A DNA stretch of 64,000 nt from Verrucomicrobiota bacterium JB023. Its GTDB lineage: Bacteria; Verrucomicrobiota; Verrucomicrobiia; Verrucomicrobiales; Akkermansiaceae. Position 1 is the stretch's first letter. Each line of letters starts with the position of its first letter. The stretch spans positions 1-64,000 of the forward strand of contig JAUTCR010000073.1 in assembly GCA_030673895.1 (NCBI GenBank), given 5' to 3'. Below the pieces are notes generated by a model, which was not told the DNA's origin, did not search any database, and worked only from the letters and a program-made list of their open reading frames with translations. The position numbers and the translations under genes were made by a program. Of this stretch, positions 10,097 to 19,086 are shown in pieces.

Positions 10097-11233
10097 TCAG
10101 GCGTTGAGTGACTGGATGAGAGGTTTGGAGGTAGCCTTCCAAGCGGGATAGATGGAAGCGAGAGCGCCCATCAGCAGGGCGACGCCAATGCCATTGACCA
10201 GCACCTGCGGCGAGGTCTCGAGAGCGAGGGTCAATCCCTCATTGCCAAGGGTGAAGCTCTTCCAACGGAAGAAAATGTCGGCCGCGACGACTCCGAGGAT
10301 GCCCCCGGCAAGGCCCAGCACGAGACCTTCAATCACGACGAGGAGGCAGATGTGCCATCGGTTGAAGCCAAGGGTTTGGAAGATGGCGGTCTCCTTGACC
10401 CGGCCCCGGACCACGAGGAGAATGGCATTGGCGAGTAAGCCGAGCACCGCCAGGACGGCACCCAGCCCGAGCCATCGGGTGAAGCTGATTAGCTCGATCA
10501 TCTGCCGGGCTGTCTCGGCGAAGAACGCTTGCTCCGGCCTCGTGTTGGTGGGCTGCTGGTCGGAGCGAAAGGTCTCATCAATGGCAGCGGCGACTGGCTC
10601 CAGATCGTCAGGAGTCTCCACCTTGACGTTGAACTGGGTCACGATGCCCAAGCCGATTCGGGAGGCCTGTTGAAGGAAGGGAAGGTGAACGTAGGCGACA
10701 TTGTTATCCTGGGGTGAATCGGAGCGGATGATTCCGACCACCTGCACCTTGACGCCGACGGCCTCGAAGGTGTCACCCGGCTTGAGCCCCCGCCTGCTGG
10801 CGAAGTGCTCTCCAACAAGCGCGGCATCGCTGCGGCTAGTGAAGTCGTCGTAGCTGCCAGCGATAACTTCCAGCTGCGGGTTGTAGGACTTGAGAGCCTC
10901 CGGAGGGACGCCTCGGAAGGCAATCACATCGAGAGAGGCGCCGCAGTTGTTGACCGTAATCTGGATAGGGATCACTTCCTTGACCCCAGGGATGCGACGG
11001 ATGGTGGACTCGTAGTGCTCCGGTAGCCGTGAGGTGGTGGGGCAAAACCTGTTCTCCCGGTAAACGACGAGCACATTCTCGGCGGCCGCGGTCCGCGTCG
11101 CCCGATCAAGGGAGTGCTGCATCGTCTCCACGGCGGAGTAGAGGAACATCCCGGCGGCCACTCCGAGGATGGTCAGCAGGGACCGGAGCTTGTGGCGGAC
11201 GATATTCTTAAGTGCTAGAGAGATGAACTTCAT
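10097..11233 (-). CDS. ABC transporter permease, FtsX/MacB type (first)
   Basis: A 378-residue permease. Its N-terminus, NIVRHKLRSLLTILGVAAGM, is the standard start of MacB/FtsX permeases; a MacB-like periplasmic domain follows (residues 45-240) and then three C-terminal helices. The start overlaps the ATPase stop codon by four bases (ATGA), so translation is coupled. The periplasmic domain has two cysteines, near residues 63 (RFCPTT) and 98 (NNCGAS), which is of interest given the Cys-rich flanking proteins. Confidence 0.9.
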   Translation of the reverse strand: MKFISLALKNIVRHKLRSLLTILGVAAGMFLYSAVETMQHSLDRATRTAAAENVLVVYRENRFCPTTSRLPEHYESTIRRIPGVKEVIPIQITVNNCGASLDVIAFRGVPPEALKSYNPQLEVIAGSYDDFTSRSDAALVGEHFASRRGLKPGDTFEAVGVKVQVVGIIRSDSPQDNNVAYVHLPFLQQASRIGLGIVTQFNVKVETPDDLEPVAAAIDETFRSDQQPTNTRPEQAFFAETARQMIELISFTRWLGLGAVLAVLGLLANAILLVVRGRVKETAIFQTLGFNRWHICLLVVIEGLVLGLAGGILGVVAADIFFRWKSFTLGNEGLTLALETSPQVLVNGIGVALLMGALASIYPAWKATSKPLIQSLNA

Positions 11234-11931
11234 GCGACAAAGGTAGCGGGTTCGGGTTCGTCAACGAGTTGCCCCTTTTCCAGGTGCAGGCAACGGTCTG
11301 CGGCAGCAGCCGCCTTGGGGTCGTGCGTGACCATGACGATGGTCTTCTCGTGTTCGCGCGAGAGTTCGCGGAGCAGGCGGAGAATATTATCGGCGGACTC
11401 CCGGTCGAGGTCCCCGGTGGGCTCATCAGCTACGAGGAGGCCGGGATTGTGGACAATGGCTCGGGCGATGGCGACGCGTTGCTCTTGCCCTCCCGAGAGT
11501 TCCGAGGGGCGGTGCCCGGAGCGCTCGGCAAGCCCGACGAGTTCCAGCGCGGATTCCACCTTGGCCTTGCGTTCCCTCCGACTCATCTTACTCAACAGCA
11601 GAGGGAGTTCGACGTTCTCGAACGCGGAGAGGATGGGCACGAGGTGATAGAGCTGGAAAATGTAGCCGACATGTCGGGAACGCCACTTGGCCAAGGCGGC
11701 CCGGGATAGCCCGGCGATGTCTTGTCCGTCGATGATGAGCTGACCGGTCGTCGGGGTATCGATACCGGCGACCAGATTGAGGAGGGTCGTTTTCCCCGAA
11801 CCGGAGGGGCCCATCAAGGCCAGAAATTCCCCTTTTGGAACGCTGAGACTTAGTTTCTCAAGGGGCGTGACCGATGTCTTACCCTTTTGATAGGTTTTCG
11901 AGAGCTGATTGATGTCGATGAAAGGAGTCAT
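11230..11931 (-). CDS. ABC transporter ATPase, MacB/LolD type
   Basis: The 233-residue cytoplasmic ATPase has Walker A GPSGSGKTT (41-49), signature LSGGQ (145-149, followed by EQRVAIARA) and Walker B LLVADEPTGDLD (165-176). The latter is diagnostic of the LolD/MacB/FtsE group. Its start overlaps the membrane-fusion gene stop by four bases, and its stop overlaps the permease start by four. It should power the two FtsX-type permeases. No substrate can be read from the sequence. Confidence 0.94.
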   Translation of the reverse strand: MTPFIDINQLSKTYQKGKTSVTPLEKLSLSVPKGEFLALMGPSGSGKTTLLNLVAGIDTPTTGQLIIDGQDIAGLSRAALAKWRSRHVGYIFQLYHLVPILSAFENVELPLLLSKMSRRERKAKVESALELVGLAERSGHRPSELSGGQEQRVAIARAIVHNPGLLVADEPTGDLDRESADNILRLLRELSREHEKTIVMVTHDPKAAAAADRCLHLEKGQLVDEPEPATFVA

Positions 11932-13349
11932 GATTCTGAGGGTTGGACGCGGGTTCCGGTTTGGAGATTTTGGTAAGGGGGCAGGATGAGTTGTTCTCCG
12001 GAGCGTAGTCCGGAGAGGACTTGGCGGTGGTCGTCCCGCACGATGTCGCCGAGTTGGAGGTTCCGCTGCTCTGCTTCATTGTCAGGTCCCACGACCCAGG
12101 CTTTGGCGGCATCGCCGTTGATGTCAAAGAGTGCCGGAGTCGGTGCCAGCAAGGTGAGGCGACCGTTGGGTGCGGGCGCTTGTTCGTCACCTTCACCTTC
12201 AAGGGCGATGGAATAGAACTTGGCCCGCATGAGCATCTCGGGACGGAGTCGGTCGTCAGGATTCTCGAGGGCGACTTTTGCCTGCAAGGTGTTTCGTTGG
12301 ATATCGGCTTCTCCGGTGATGCGGGTGACCACTCCGCGGAAGGTGGTGTCCGGAAGGAGGTCGGTCACCAATTCGACAGGCTGCCCAACGCCGAGGGCTG
12401 CGGCTTCGTTGAGCGGCACATCGATGCGGGCCTGCATCTGGGTGGGGAGGTAGAGAGAAACGATGGTGGCGGAATCAGGATCATCCATGTCCAGCATTCG
12501 CTTTCTTCCGGGACCTGCGTGAAGCTCGAGCACCCGTCCGGAGACTGGCGAGGTGATGCGGTGGCGGTCGAGAGCCAGCTGGGCAATCTCGACATCGGCT
12601 TCCAGTTCTTGAAATTGTTGCCCCATGGCCACGCGCTCGAAGTCGATGGTCTCCAGCTCGGCATTGAGGCGGGGGATGGCACTCTGGACCTCTGCCACCA
12701 CCGCTTCCTGGCGCTCGACCTGCAGGGCGGCGCGGGTCAGATCCTGGGCGGAGCTTGCACCCTTGGGCAGGGACCGGAGACGGTCCAGTTGGTCCTGCAA
12801 TTCATCCAGCGTGGCTTTCTGGGCAAGCACTTGGCTGCGGGCGGAGTCCAGACGGGCGTGCACCTCGGGAACTTTCGAGCAATGGGCTGCGATGCGGGCT
12901 CTCATTGTCTCAAGTGCGCGCTCGGCTTTTTTCAGCGCTAGACGGGCGTCATCGTCGACGAGCGTGGCCAGTAGCTGCCCTTCAGTCACAGAATCACCTT
13001 CGAGAACGTGCACCTCATCCACGACCCCATTGACGAGGGTGGGGACGATGACGGGGTAAGGATCGGGCTCTAACCAGCCGGATGCCTGGAAGAGGAGCTG
13101 GCTGGGCTGGACCAATCGACTGGCCTGCTCATTGCCCATTGAGCTTGGTTGGCTATCACCCAGGCGAAGGGTGACGACCGGTGCCGTGCGGACGCTTTGC
13201 GCAGGCAGCAATTTCTGCCCGAAGAGAATAGCGAAAAGAAAGAGGAAGCCGATGAGCAATCCCACTGGCAGAAGCCAGGAGGGGAGCCCGCGGCGGGTCG
13301 GGGTGTTAGAGGGGTCAGCGGTTTCGCCGACGAGTTGATTGAGTGACAT
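11928..13349 (-). CDS. HlyD/MacA-type membrane fusion protein
   Basis: A 473-residue periplasmic adaptor with one N-terminal membrane helix (LLPVGLLIGFLFLFAILFG, near 26-44). A biotinyl-lipoyl hairpin half (VDEVHVLEGDSVTEGQLLATL, near 112-132) follows, then a long coiled coil (about 135-270) and the second lipoyl half (RITSPVSGRVLELHAGPG). Beta-barrel and C-terminal domains come last, with insertions. It would link the ABC permeases to an outer-membrane channel; no TolC homologue is encoded nearby. It is the first gene of the tightly overlapping operon and is preceded by the Cys/His-rich exported protein. Confidence 0.9.
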   Translation of the reverse strand: MSLNQLVGETADPSNTPTRRGLPSWLLPVGLLIGFLFLFAILFGQKLLPAQSVRTAPVVTLRLGDSQPSSMGNEQASRLVQPSQLLFQASGWLEPDPYPVIVPTLVNGVVDEVHVLEGDSVTEGQLLATLVDDDARLALKKAERALETMRARIAAHCSKVPEVHARLDSARSQVLAQKATLDELQDQLDRLRSLPKGASSAQDLTRAALQVERQEAVVAEVQSAIPRLNAELETIDFERVAMGQQFQELEADVEIAQLALDRHRITSPVSGRVLELHAGPGRKRMLDMDDPDSATIVSLYLPTQMQARIDVPLNEAAALGVGQPVELVTDLLPDTTFRGVVTRITGEADIQRNTLQAKVALENPDDRLRPEMLMRAKFYSIALEGEGDEQAPAPNGRLTLLAPTPALFDINGDAAKAWVVGPDNEAEQRNLQLGDIVRDDHRQVLSGLRSGEQLILPPYQNLQTGTRVQPSES

Positions 13350-13433
13350 TCCAAGAAGTGATTTGAAGAGTGAATTGAATACGAAAAAGCGGCCTCCGTG
13401 AAGTTGGGCGGAGGATGAGATTCACGTAGTCAC

Positions 13434-13847
13434 TCAAATCAAGAATGTCGCGTGCCTGAGGTAGAGAGGGGGCCCGTCAGGCGGCGGAAGAGAAAGTTGC
13501 GCGAAGGAGAGTTGGGCAATCTGTCGAAGACTCTGAAAGAGGACGTATTCGTCAGAGGGAGCGGGAAGTGCCGCTGTCGGCTGAAGTTGTTTGGCGAGGG
13601 AATCCGAGGTCAGGAAGTCATCGGTCTCGTAGTGGACATTGATGTGACAATCGCCGCAGGGTTCATCCAATGACTCCGCATCATGGTGCCCGTCGCAGCA
13701 ACTCCCCTGAGGAGGCTGCTCGCAACAATCTGCCTTGGTGGCAAAGCTCTCAAGACAGAGGCAATAGGACAACGACAGCCCGTTCCCAGCCACCGCCATC
13801 GGGGTGAAGAGAAGGAGTAAAAACAGAGCTGTCGTCCGTCGCAGCAT
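13434..13847 (-). CDS. Cys/His-rich exported protein, probably metal-binding
   Basis: The ATG at 13847 gives a 137-residue product with a signal peptide (MLRRTTALFLLLLFTPMAVA). The mature N-terminal part carries Cys29, Cys31, Cys41-Cys42, Cys50-Cys51, His54-His55 and CGDCH (64-68): eight cysteines and three histidines within 40 residues. The C-terminus ends with a PPPDGPP turn and YLRHATFLI, resembling the end of small copper/heavy-metal resistance proteins such as CopL/DUF2946 members. Metal binding is inferred from composition. It is 84 bases upstream of the membrane fusion gene, on the same strand, so it may be co-transcribed with the exporter. Confidence 0.7.
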   Translation of the reverse strand: MLRRTTALFLLLLFTPMAVAGNGLSLSYCLCLESFATKADCCEQPPQGSCCDGHHDAESLDEPCGDCHINVHYETDDFLTSDSLAKQLQPTAALPAPSDEYVLFQSLRQIAQLSFAQLSLPPPDGPPLYLRHATFLI

Positions 13848-13900
13848 CAAGAAAAGGGTTCCATAGTTCTGCAAATAGTCAACCCAACGGATTAATAGCT

Positions 13901-16900
13901 TCAGGGAGACGTCACCGTCACCCTGAAGAAGGCCTCTGGGGGAATGGATGCCCCCTCGAAAGCGCCATCTTCATCAAGCAGGAAGTCCTTCCATGAATCT
14001 TCGCGCAGGCTGGTCGAATATTCGTAGTTCAAGGTCACTCCGGTGGCTTCGGGGTTGGTCTGGGCCGTAAGGGACACGGAGGTGGGGGTCACTGTGAGTT
14101 CAGGTCGGTAAGGGAGCTCGAATTCGACGGGACTCAAGCCCACCGCATACTCGAGAAGAGAAGGGTTCTTATCGCCGTCGGAACCCGAATAGAGGGGAGC
14201 GGTAAAGGGGGTGAGTCCCTCCTCGGCAATCCATCCGGCGAAGCCCGAGAGAACGACATTGTCCACAAAAAGCGCATCGAGCCCGTCATCTTCTGCGTAG
14301 TCCTTCACATAAGACCAAGTGAGACTGTGGTAGCCGGCACTGAGGTCGAGGGTCACCGTTTCCCACCCGTTGCCAATGCCGGATGCCTTGGAGACGAGAA
14401 GGCCATCGAGGAAACAAAATCCAAAATCGTAGTCGGCCTCTGAACTCACCCTCCAATCAAATTGAATCTCACCGGGGCCAAGCAGGTAAAGCGACATGGT
14501 GCTGCTCTCCTCGTTTTCAATAGGGCCACTGCGAGCGCTGCTCGAGCCCTGAGTGGTGTAGGAAGACTGACTTTGCGCATACCAATCAGCGTCTCCCTCA
14601 GTCAGAACCTTCAACGTGGCTTCATCCAACGCTGCCGCCAAGGATGTTTCCGTTTCAACGGGGACGAGGGTGAAGGTCCTTGTCGTCGACCCGTTGGCGT
14701 TGACCGCGGTAGCCGTAAAGCTGGTCGAGGCCGTGAGGGAACCAGTGAGGTGATTCTCATCATTCGTTGTGAGTCCTGTGCCAAGGTCGGAGAAGGCAAG
14801 GCTCTCGGAACTGAAGACGGTCTCCGCCGGGATGACAAATTGCTCGTCAGAAGGGATAAGAATTTCCTCGTCTGGCACGAAGGCCGGTGGGGATAGTGAG
14901 GCGATGGTGAATTGATCGACCCAAGCTGAATCCAGTCCGGCGCTCTCGGTCGAATCCTTGGCATAGCGGAACGTTAGCTGATGCTCGCCTTCGGGGACGC
15001 TGTATCGCTGAAGGCTCCAATCCGTGACCCCGCTTAGAGAAGCCACCACGGAATTATCGACGAGGAAATGTAGAAAATCATAATCAAATTCACTGGAAGC
15101 TCTCCACCAGAAGGCAACTTCCTCCGGACCCTCTATGGTAAGGGAAAATGAGGCGCTCTCGCCGTCGCTCAGGCCACTGATGCGGAGGGCGTCCTCGCCA
15201 TCGCGGGTGTAGGCGGATTGTGAGAACCATTGCTCCTCTTCCATATCGAGGGTGGCTCCAGCGGGAAGATCAAGCGCTTCGAAGGCGGCAGAAGCGCTGA
15301 CTGTTAGCAGAAATGAACCGTTGTCAGAGCCAGCCGGATTCGAAACGAACACTTCCACATTGTAGCTTCCTTCGACTGCGGAAGACCAATAGAGGGCTCC
15401 TGTAACTGGGTCGATGGTGAGTCCCTCGGGAGCATTACTGATTTCATAGTAAGTTGGTGTGTTGAGGGTCTCGATTTGCTCCGATAGCGCTTCGCCTTTG
15501 GAAACGTCAATCGTAGGGGGGCCTGTCACTGTTGGGGGGACATAATCATCGTTGAGGATAACAAAACTGGCGGTACTGCCGGAGATGTTGGCGTTAGTTG
15601 CATTTTGGATGATGAACACGATGTCCTCATTCTCCTCAGGTTCGGTGTCTCCAAGGATAGTGATATCAAATGTGGCCGTGGTTTCACCCGGAGCAAAGGT
15701 CAGGATTTGGGTGCCCGGGTTTTGGTAGTCCGTTCCGCTCAAGGCTGTTCCTCCGCTCGCCATGATCTCGCAGGTGATGGTCTCGCTGCTGGCCTCGGAG
15801 AGGGTGACCGAGATTGATCCGGTGGTATTGCCGGAGTCACCTTCGAGAACAAAGGAATCTTCAAGACTGAGGAAGGGGTTATGGTCGACCCCGTCAAGGA
15901 TGAGAGGGGATAGGCCGGCAGGGTCCAGCCAGTCAGACAGCCGCGTGTTGCTCGAGCCCCCGCCCGTCCAAGAGACAGAAAAACGTCCATACCAATCCGC
16001 GCCGTCAGGGTTCGAGCAAGATGCGGCTCCTCCGGAAAGGTCGCCAATCAGGTAGCCATCCTGATTGAACAGGGCGGAACCCGAGGAGCCGCCTTCAGTC
16101 GTGCCTTCGTCCCACTCATTGACGCGCCAATGTGAATCCTGCAAGGCATTGGCCCGATCGTAAATGTCAGTCAAAGGGGAATCCCAATCAAAGGAAATTC
16201 TCTTCTCCGCGACACTCGGATGGTGGATACCCGTAGTCCAGACCGGGATGTCGCCCGTCCGGTCCCATCCTGCAAAGTAGGCCTCAGCGTTCGGATGAAT
16301 CGGGTCATCAAGCTCAATCAGGCAAAAGTCTGTCGCCGCAAAGCTGGCACGGTAGATTGAGCCGCTATTGAAGATGGAGGTCGGGCCATCCCCTGAGAGC
16401 CCGCTGGCCGTGGAGCCCGGCTCTCGGCAAGTCGAGTTCTGGTAGTTCCAGTAAACGACCACCGAGGCGTCGTTGCTTGAATCAATTTCGCAATGCTCGG
16501 CTGTCAGGAAATAGGGCTGGTTGTCGTTCAGGGTGTTGTTAACCAATGCCCCCGAACAGGCATCGGTCCCGTTCAGGGTGAAAGCTCCTACGGAACGAAT
16601 CTGGTCTCGGAAGAGGTCGATGAAACTGCCGAATTCGAGGTCGTCCGCATCACAGATCACATCGATATTGCAGGACCCCGAACTCTTGCCGCCAATCTTA
16701 CGAAACCCGTAATTGACCTTGTTCAGGGCGAGACTGAAGTCCCCAACCAATTGCAGAGGCATCTCGACCTCCAAGAGGACGCGGTGACCCAGAAAGAGGG
16801 GAGTCCAAAGTTCGCCGTGATCGTCATTGTCGCGCGAGGTGAATTCGGCAGAAAGACCATCCTCCAGCGAGGTGAGCTTCAAGGCCGCCCCGGGAGGAAG

Positions 16901-17362
16901 ATAGACGTCATTGAAGGCAAAGTTCAGCGATTCGGCTCCGGGGGATTCGACGACGAGACTCCAGAAGGCCTGCCCGTCGTCCGCCCTCCAAGGGGCCAGG
17001 CGCGAAATGGGTTGGGATACCTCAATGGGGGTTGCGAATCGGTAAGGAAGGTTCGCTTCGTCCCGCCGACGGGCCTCGGCGAGGAGAGGTTGAATGTCGG
17101 GAGCTGGCAGGGTGAGAGTGCCAGATGACGACGAGACCATCGAGCGAGAGGGCGCTTTCGTCGGGCGCGTTGGTGCTTCGGCCGGCTCCCCTTTTCGGGG
17201 AAGGGGGGCAAAGTCGCTTTTTTTCTCCGCAAGTTGCTCCTGCCGATTCACCTCGCGCTCTTCCGCTGACCGTCTGAGAGAGAGCTGAAGAAAGCAAACA
17301 ACGATCAGGAGGGCGATAGCGAGCAGGAGCCAGCGAAGCTTCATTGAAGGGACCATGTTCAT
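13901..17362 (-). CDS. Secreted lysyl-endopeptidase-like serine protease with Calx-beta and Ig-like domains
   Basis: A 1153-residue protein. An N-terminal membrane helix or signal (LRWLLLAIALLIVVCFL) and a linker lead to a pro-region. A chymotrypsin-fold domain follows with the features of Achromobacter protease I: SCNIDVICD (230-238), Cys269, TAEHC (His290), TDFCLIEL (Asp345) and TTEGGSSGSALF (Ser427). After it come a Calx-beta domain (about 500-610), an Ig-like putative domain (about 620-690) and two copies of a jelly-roll-like domain of 110 residues (from about 700 and 950). The C-terminal EYAVGLSP plus FFRVTV ending closes it. The family cuts after lysine. ATGs at 17356 and 17344 are alternative starts. 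Confidence 0.88.
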   Translation of the reverse strand: MNMVPSMKLRWLLLAIALLIVVCFLQLSLRRSAEEREVNRQEQLAEKKSDFAPLPRKGEPAEAPTRPTKAPSRSMVSSSSGTLTLPAPDIQPLLAEARRRDEANLPYRFATPIEVSQPISRLAPWRADDGQAFWSLVVESPGAESLNFAFNDVYLPPGAALKLTSLEDGLSAEFTSRDNDDHGELWTPLFLGHRVLLEVEMPLQLVGDFSLALNKVNYGFRKIGGKSSGSCNIDVICDADDLEFGSFIDLFRDQIRSVGAFTLNGTDACSGALVNNTLNDNQPYFLTAEHCEIDSSNDASVVVYWNYQNSTCREPGSTASGLSGDGPTSIFNSGSIYRASFAATDFCLIELDDPIHPNAEAYFAGWDRTGDIPVWTTGIHHPSVAEKRISFDWDSPLTDIYDRANALQDSHWRVNEWDEGTTEGGSSGSALFNQDGYLIGDLSGGAASCSNPDGADWYGRFSVSWTGGGSSNTRLSDWLDPAGLSPLILDGVDHNPFLSLEDSFVLEGDSGNTTGSISVTLSEASSETITCEIMASGGTALSGTDYQNPGTQILTFAPGETTATFDITILGDTEPEENEDIVFIIQNATNANISGSTASFVILNDDYVPPTVTGPPTIDVSKGEALSEQIETLNTPTYYEISNAPEGLTIDPVTGALYWSSAVEGSYNVEVFVSNPAGSDNGSFLLTVSASAAFEALDLPAGATLDMEEEQWFSQSAYTRDGEDALRISGLSDGESASFSLTIEGPEEVAFWWRASSEFDYDFLHFLVDNSVVASLSGVTDWSLQRYSVPEGEHQLTFRYAKDSTESAGLDSAWVDQFTIASLSPPAFVPDEEILIPSDEQFVIPAETVFSSESLAFSDLGTGLTTNDENHLTGSLTASTSFTATAVNANGSTTRTFTLVPVETETSLAAALDEATLKVLTEGDADWYAQSQSSYTTQGSSSARSGPIENEESSTMSLYLLGPGEIQFDWRVSSEADYDFGFCFLDGLLVSKASGIGNGWETVTLDLSAGYHSLTWSYVKDYAEDDGLDALFVDNVVLSGFAGWIAEEGLTPFTAPLYSGSDGDKNPSLLEYAVGLSPVEFELPYRPELTVTPTSVSLTAQTNPEATGVTLNYEYSTSLREDSWKDFLLDEDGAFEGASIPPEAFFRVTVTSP

Positions 17363-17474
17363 TTAAACGGTTTGAGACAAGAGACGATTTGCGCTGTCGC
17401 GGATTGCGCGACAGCCTGTATTTTCTTGCCTTCAAATGAGTTGAACCCAAACCACACAGAAAAGTAGCATCCGT

Positions 17475-18137
17475 CTAGTCATCCAGCTCGATACGCAACT
17501 CATCTTGCTCGACGACCAAATTTCGGATGCCGGCAATTCCGCCTGAGGGTGATTTCCCTAAAAGCTCCCCGAGCAAATTCTTCCCTTTTAGGTCGCCCAA
17601 CCATGCGTTGGGCAACGAGATGCCCCAGATGGTCAGGTCTTCCAAAATCAGCGCCGGGTTGCCACTGGTGTCCTTGACGAGGAAGCGGGCCTTTCCCTTG
17701 AGTTTCTTCCCCGACATGATGGGAAAGTCTTCGGGAATGTCCGCGCTGATTCTCGCATGCACAGCGTCTTTCGCCAGCTCGAGTTTCAATTGGTCGCCCA
17801 TTCCGGTGTTGTCATGGAGGAGACCATTCAGCTCCCTTTCGGTCAGCACGATGAGCTTCTCACCCGGTTGATAGTCCGGGGTGCCGGGTTCGGAAGGTGT
17901 GGCCCCCTCCGGTTCTTCCAGACGGGCAAGTTTCTCTTCCAATACGGCCTTCTCAGGTTCTGCGAGGACGGTGGCTTTGATCGGGCGATTGAGCCACCAG
18001 AAGATGGCGCCGACTGCAATCACCGCGAGGATGAACAAGGTGAGAAGAATCAGGGGGATACGCCAGCGTCGGCCCGTTCGGGCGGAAGAACTGATTGGAG
18101 GCGATACGGGGGTCATGGAGTCGGATACGGTGCTCAC
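17475..18137 (-). CDS. Membrane-anchored hypothetical protein, YpmS/DUF2140-like
   Basis: The 220-residue product has a cytoplasmic N-terminus rich in Ser and Pro, one membrane helix (IPLILLTLFILAVIAVGAIFWWL, near 28-50) and an external domain. There LIVLTERELNGLL and LELAKDAVHARISADIP resemble the YpmS/DUF2140 pattern of substrate-binding-like anchored proteins. The resemblance is partial and the function unknown. It is divergent from the Pro/Ala-rich gene at 18344 across a 206-base gap. Confidence 0.65.
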   Translation of the reverse strand: MSTVSDSMTPVSPPISSSARTGRRWRIPLILLTLFILAVIAVGAIFWWLNRPIKATVLAEPEKAVLEEKLARLEEPEGATPSEPGTPDYQPGEKLIVLTERELNGLLHDNTGMGDQLKLELAKDAVHARISADIPEDFPIMSGKKLKGKARFLVKDTSGNPALILEDLTIWGISLPNAWLGDLKGKNLLGELLGKSPSGGIAGIRNLVVEQDELRIELDD

Positions 18138-18257
18138 ATTCCTTTAATCGGAAGGCGGCTACAGAATATTCTCAAAATTGGTGAGAAAGAAGTGTTCCTT
18201 TTGTAATCACGAACAAATGAATACAGGCAAAAAGGGGAAAAATTCCACGTTGCAGAT

Positions 18258-18287
18258 TTGACAGGTGTGGGGAATTTTTCGTTTACT
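18258..18287 (+). promoter_or_regulatory. Sigma-70-like promoter of the Pro/Ala-rich gene
   Basis: TTGACA (18258-18263) and TTTACT (18282-18287) are separated by 18 bases, followed by a leader of about 50 bases to the ATG at 18344. The -35 box is a perfect consensus and the -10 box matches four of six. The whole 206-base gap between the divergent genes is AT-rich. Confidence 0.5.
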
Positions 18288-18343
18288 AGCCAGACAGTTC
18301 CGAAAATCGGAATTTCATACGCATACCAAGATTACACACCGAC

Positions 18344-19057
18344 ATGAGCGACGAGGCACCAAAACCACCGAAGCCGATGACGAAAACGTCCGCAGTCCCT
18401 CTCCGTAAGGAGACTGTCCGCGTTACCCTGAAAGCCGACGATGCGCCGGCTCCAAGCGCGGGCGCTCCAGCTCCTTCGTCGGCTCCACCAGCGCCATCCG
18501 CACCAGCTGCTCCGGCGCCACCATCGGCCCCCGCGCCACCAGTAGCGCCATCTGCTCCTGCAGCACCCAAGCCGCCCTCGGCGACCCAAGGTGGTCCTCC
18601 CAAGCCTCCCTCCGCAGCGGGTGGTCCTCCCAAGCCTTCAGCGCCCGCGCCGGCACCCACTGTTCCTCTTAAGACTGCCGCTCCCGGAGCATCCGGTGCT
18701 CCTGCGCCAGCTCCTACCGTCCCTCTCAAGACCGGCGGCGCTGCTCCTGCAGCTCTCAAGACCCAGCCACTGAGCACCCCTCAGGGCACCCAGGCTCTTC
18801 CCAAGGCGACCGTCCCTCTTGGCGGCACCCAGCAGCTGGGCAAGCCCACCGGTCTGCAAACTTCTCCGGGAACGGTCGCCTCTTTTGATGACGAAGAGGA
18901 AGAAGAAGGTAACGAGACCATCACCACCGTTTTGGCCATCGTTGCCTTCGTCGCGGCTCTCGGGGCATTTGCTTTCCAGTTTCTGACGTCTAAAGTGTGG
19001 ATTGACTTCACCGCTGGTGGCGGCGCCCGCACCTTCTCTGACTTCTTCAGCCTCTAA
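18344..19057 (+). CDS. Pro/Ala-rich protein with C-terminal membrane helix
   Basis: This 237-residue product begins with a short charged head (MSDEAPKPPKP, then VPLRKETVRVTLKADD). Roughly 120 residues follow made almost only of Ala, Pro, Ser, Gly and Thr. PTVPLKT occurs twice and TVPLGG once in this stretch, each in PxPTVPLKT-type repeats. An acidic patch (DDEEEEEGN) and one membrane helix (TVLAIVAFVAALGAFAFQF, about 200-218) end it. It has no signal peptide, so it is probably a tail-anchored protein with a cytoplasmic disordered arm. The next gene is a 25-residue membrane peptide, then trxA. Confidence 0.8.
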   Translation: MSDEAPKPPKPMTKTSAVPLRKETVRVTLKADDAPAPSAGAPAPSSAPPAPSAPAAPAPPSAPAPPVAPSAPAAPKPPSATQGGPPKPPSAAGGPPKPSAPAPAPTVPLKTAAPGASGAPAPAPTVPLKTGGAAPAALKTQPLSTPQGTQALPKATVPLGGTQQLGKPTGLQTSPGTVASFDDEEEEEGNETITTVLAIVAFVAALGAFAFQFLTSKVWIDFTAGGGARTFSDFFSL

Positions 19058-19086
19058 GCTCCCAGATTAACTACTACCTCAACATC

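Noticed and set aside
12021-12941. 306-codon plus-strand ORF opposite the membrane fusion gene
   Set aside because: Antisense shadow: no signal peptide, no domain, and the opposite strand is a recognisable HlyD-type gene in a tight operon.
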